From Tubulanus polymorphus (Eukaryota > Nemertea > Palaeonemertea > Tubulaniformes > Tubulanidae), in the NCBI RefSeq assembly GCF_964204645.1, contig NC_134032.1:8800275-8860274 (forward strand): DNA of 60,000 bases, in the 5' to 3' direction. Below are positions 58,885 to 60,000 of the stretch, piece after piece. The translations under genes and the position numbers were made by a program. Every line of letters begins with the position of its first letter. Positions within the stretch are counted from its first letter, which is position 1. The notes under the pieces were generated by a model that saw nothing but the letters and a program-made list of their open reading frames with translations, did not search any database and was not told the origin of the DNA.

Positions 58885-59160
58885 CATGGAAAAATTTCTA
58901 TCATGGTGGTGAAGCCACTCGCAAGGTTGGGTTGTTCATGGTTCGAATCCCGATTATGAAATCACCAGTATATGAGTTTTTTTCAATCATAAAATATAAC
59001 AAAAAACCTGTAGATAGTGTGAATAAAACAAAATATTTCTTACTTCACGACTTCACACTATATATGGATTTTCTTAGTTCTTTCGATATTTCAAATTATC
59101 GCTGTTATTAAAAAGCTATTAAGAAATGATATCTCGTTCATGTTTTTGTTTTATTGAATA
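58885..59160 (+). mobile_element. Cluster-associated SINE, copy 3
   Basis: The best-preserved head of the family: GGTGAAGCCACTCGCAAGG, then GGTTCGAATCCCGATT (perfect B box). An AT-rich body with ACTTCACACTATATATGG follows, ending near 59160. Confidence 0.6.
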
Positions 59161-59731
59161 GTATTAAACCAAGTCCAATAGCTCGAAAAAACAAATGAAT
59201 TTGGATTTTAGCCCCGTACAACTGCAACTAGATAAAGCACGCCTCAAATGAACATAGATTTGTAACAACTATTTCTATTTATCATCTGGTTCTCTGGAAT
59301 CTGGCAATCTTGTGGATTGATTATTTAGATTTAAATCGACATATAAAGGAGAAATTCGATGTGGTGGTCCTGCTGCACGCTAGCAAGCGAATACAGGTAG
59401 AATTCTGCTTGTCACAATAGCGTTGTGTTGTGGGTACCCAATTATGCCACCACGAGACTGGTTCGGCAATACATAACATTGTCAGTCTTTAATGGTTTAA
59501 ATCATGAGATTATAGACCAGTCTTAGCTAGATAGTTATAAATAAATGGGCCATAGAACAAAGTGGATTATCATTCTTACTATCTATGGCAAGTGTATTCA
59601 AATGATCAATTTGACGAAGCTTAACTAAATTGTGAAATTGTTTTTTAAACAAAGAATGATGCATGTGAATCAAACGTTTCCGAATAGTTATTTGATAGGA
59701 TTGCCTCATTTCGTAACGCAGTAAAGTTTGA
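59161..59731. other. 3' flank of the right-edge receptor
   Basis: TAGCCCCGTACAACTG near 59210 and CTATTTCAAA-type phrases match the flanks at 47030 and 47700, so this flank was duplicated with the receptors. No gene was seen. Confidence 0.4.
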
Positions 59732-60000
59732 CTAATTTTTTGTTTTGATGCTTTTTACTATTTCAAAGGACACTTTTCTGAATTTCTCATTCGTCACGCA
59801 ATACACGATGAAGTTTACTGACGAATCGACGATAGAAAATCCCAAAGCTATCAGTCTCATTGTGTTCAAATATGGGATATATCCTAAACCCATTAAACGG
59901 TCGATAAAACCAAACCCTTCGCAGATGATAAACATCGCAACGACTGATAAAACCATTTTTAGAACCCTCGTTTCTCGTCTAGACGATTCGTCAGTAACGC
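59732..60000 (-). CDS. Class A GPCR, partial (TM6 to C terminus), cut by window edge
   Basis: The frame is open from the right edge to a stop at 59732. The visible part is loop 3 (SSRRETR), TM6 MVLSVVAMFIICEGFGFIDR, TM7 ALGFSIVDSSVNFIVYCVTN and the tail KFRKVSFEIVKSIKTKN. No frameshift or stop is seen, so it is probably a third functional receptor whose first two thirds lie outside the window. Confidence 0.8.
   Translation of the reverse strand, partial: VTDESSRRETRVLKMVLSVVAMFIICEGFGFIDRLMGLGYIPYLNTMRLIALGFSIVDSSVNFIVYCVTNEKFRKVSFEIVKSIKTKN

Overview
The window is nuclear DNA of an invertebrate metazoan. The evidence is multi-exon genes with GT-AG introns whose phases join cleanly, a dense load of SINEs, MITE-like foldbacks and a LINE remnant, TA microsatellites, and a tandem cluster of class A GPCRs. 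A lophotrochozoan (mollusc, annelid, brachiopod or nemertean grade) is my guess, but nothing here fixes the phylum.

Layout. 1-5.5 kb is non-coding with degraded repeats. 5.5-24.4 kb carries a 17-exon plus-strand gene whose 5' end was not found; it encodes a Lys/Glu-rich protein with coiled coils and a C-terminal EF-hand-like module, and I do not recognise its name. 27.7-32.6 kb carries a five-exon plus-strand gene for a single-pass, probably type II membrane protein with a long Gly/Ser/Thr-rich repeat ectodomain. It is flanked by two direct copies of a 0.55-kb dispersed repeat. 35.0-35.7 kb is a foldback element filled with a hairpin-forming minisatellite. 37.9-46.3 kb is a five-exon gene for a six-finger C2H2 zinc-finger protein with a 5.5-kb first intron. 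47.1 kb to the right edge is a minus-strand rhodopsin-like GPCR cluster: two intact single-exon receptors, one receptor cut by the window edge, and at least four decayed fragments. A plus-strand, single-exon SLC18-like (vesicular amine transporter family) gene and a decayed paralogue sit inside this cluster.

How the genes relate. The genes left of 47 kb look functionally independent. The cluster on the right looks like a birth-and-death region: receptors, their upstream sequences, a tRNA-related SINE and SLC18-like copies have been duplicated and partly destroyed. No operon-like or prokaryotic defence-type system is present. The most unusual material is in the repeats: head-to-head tRNA-derived foldbacks with a nested insertion, a recurring CTGATGA-like/stem-loop/GAAA motif at element ends, a roughly 62-bp repeat family shared by introns of unrelated genes, and the hairpin minisatellite.

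Exon boundaries were set by eye from splice consensus plus phase continuity. Gene names rest on motif recognition only, with no database search.
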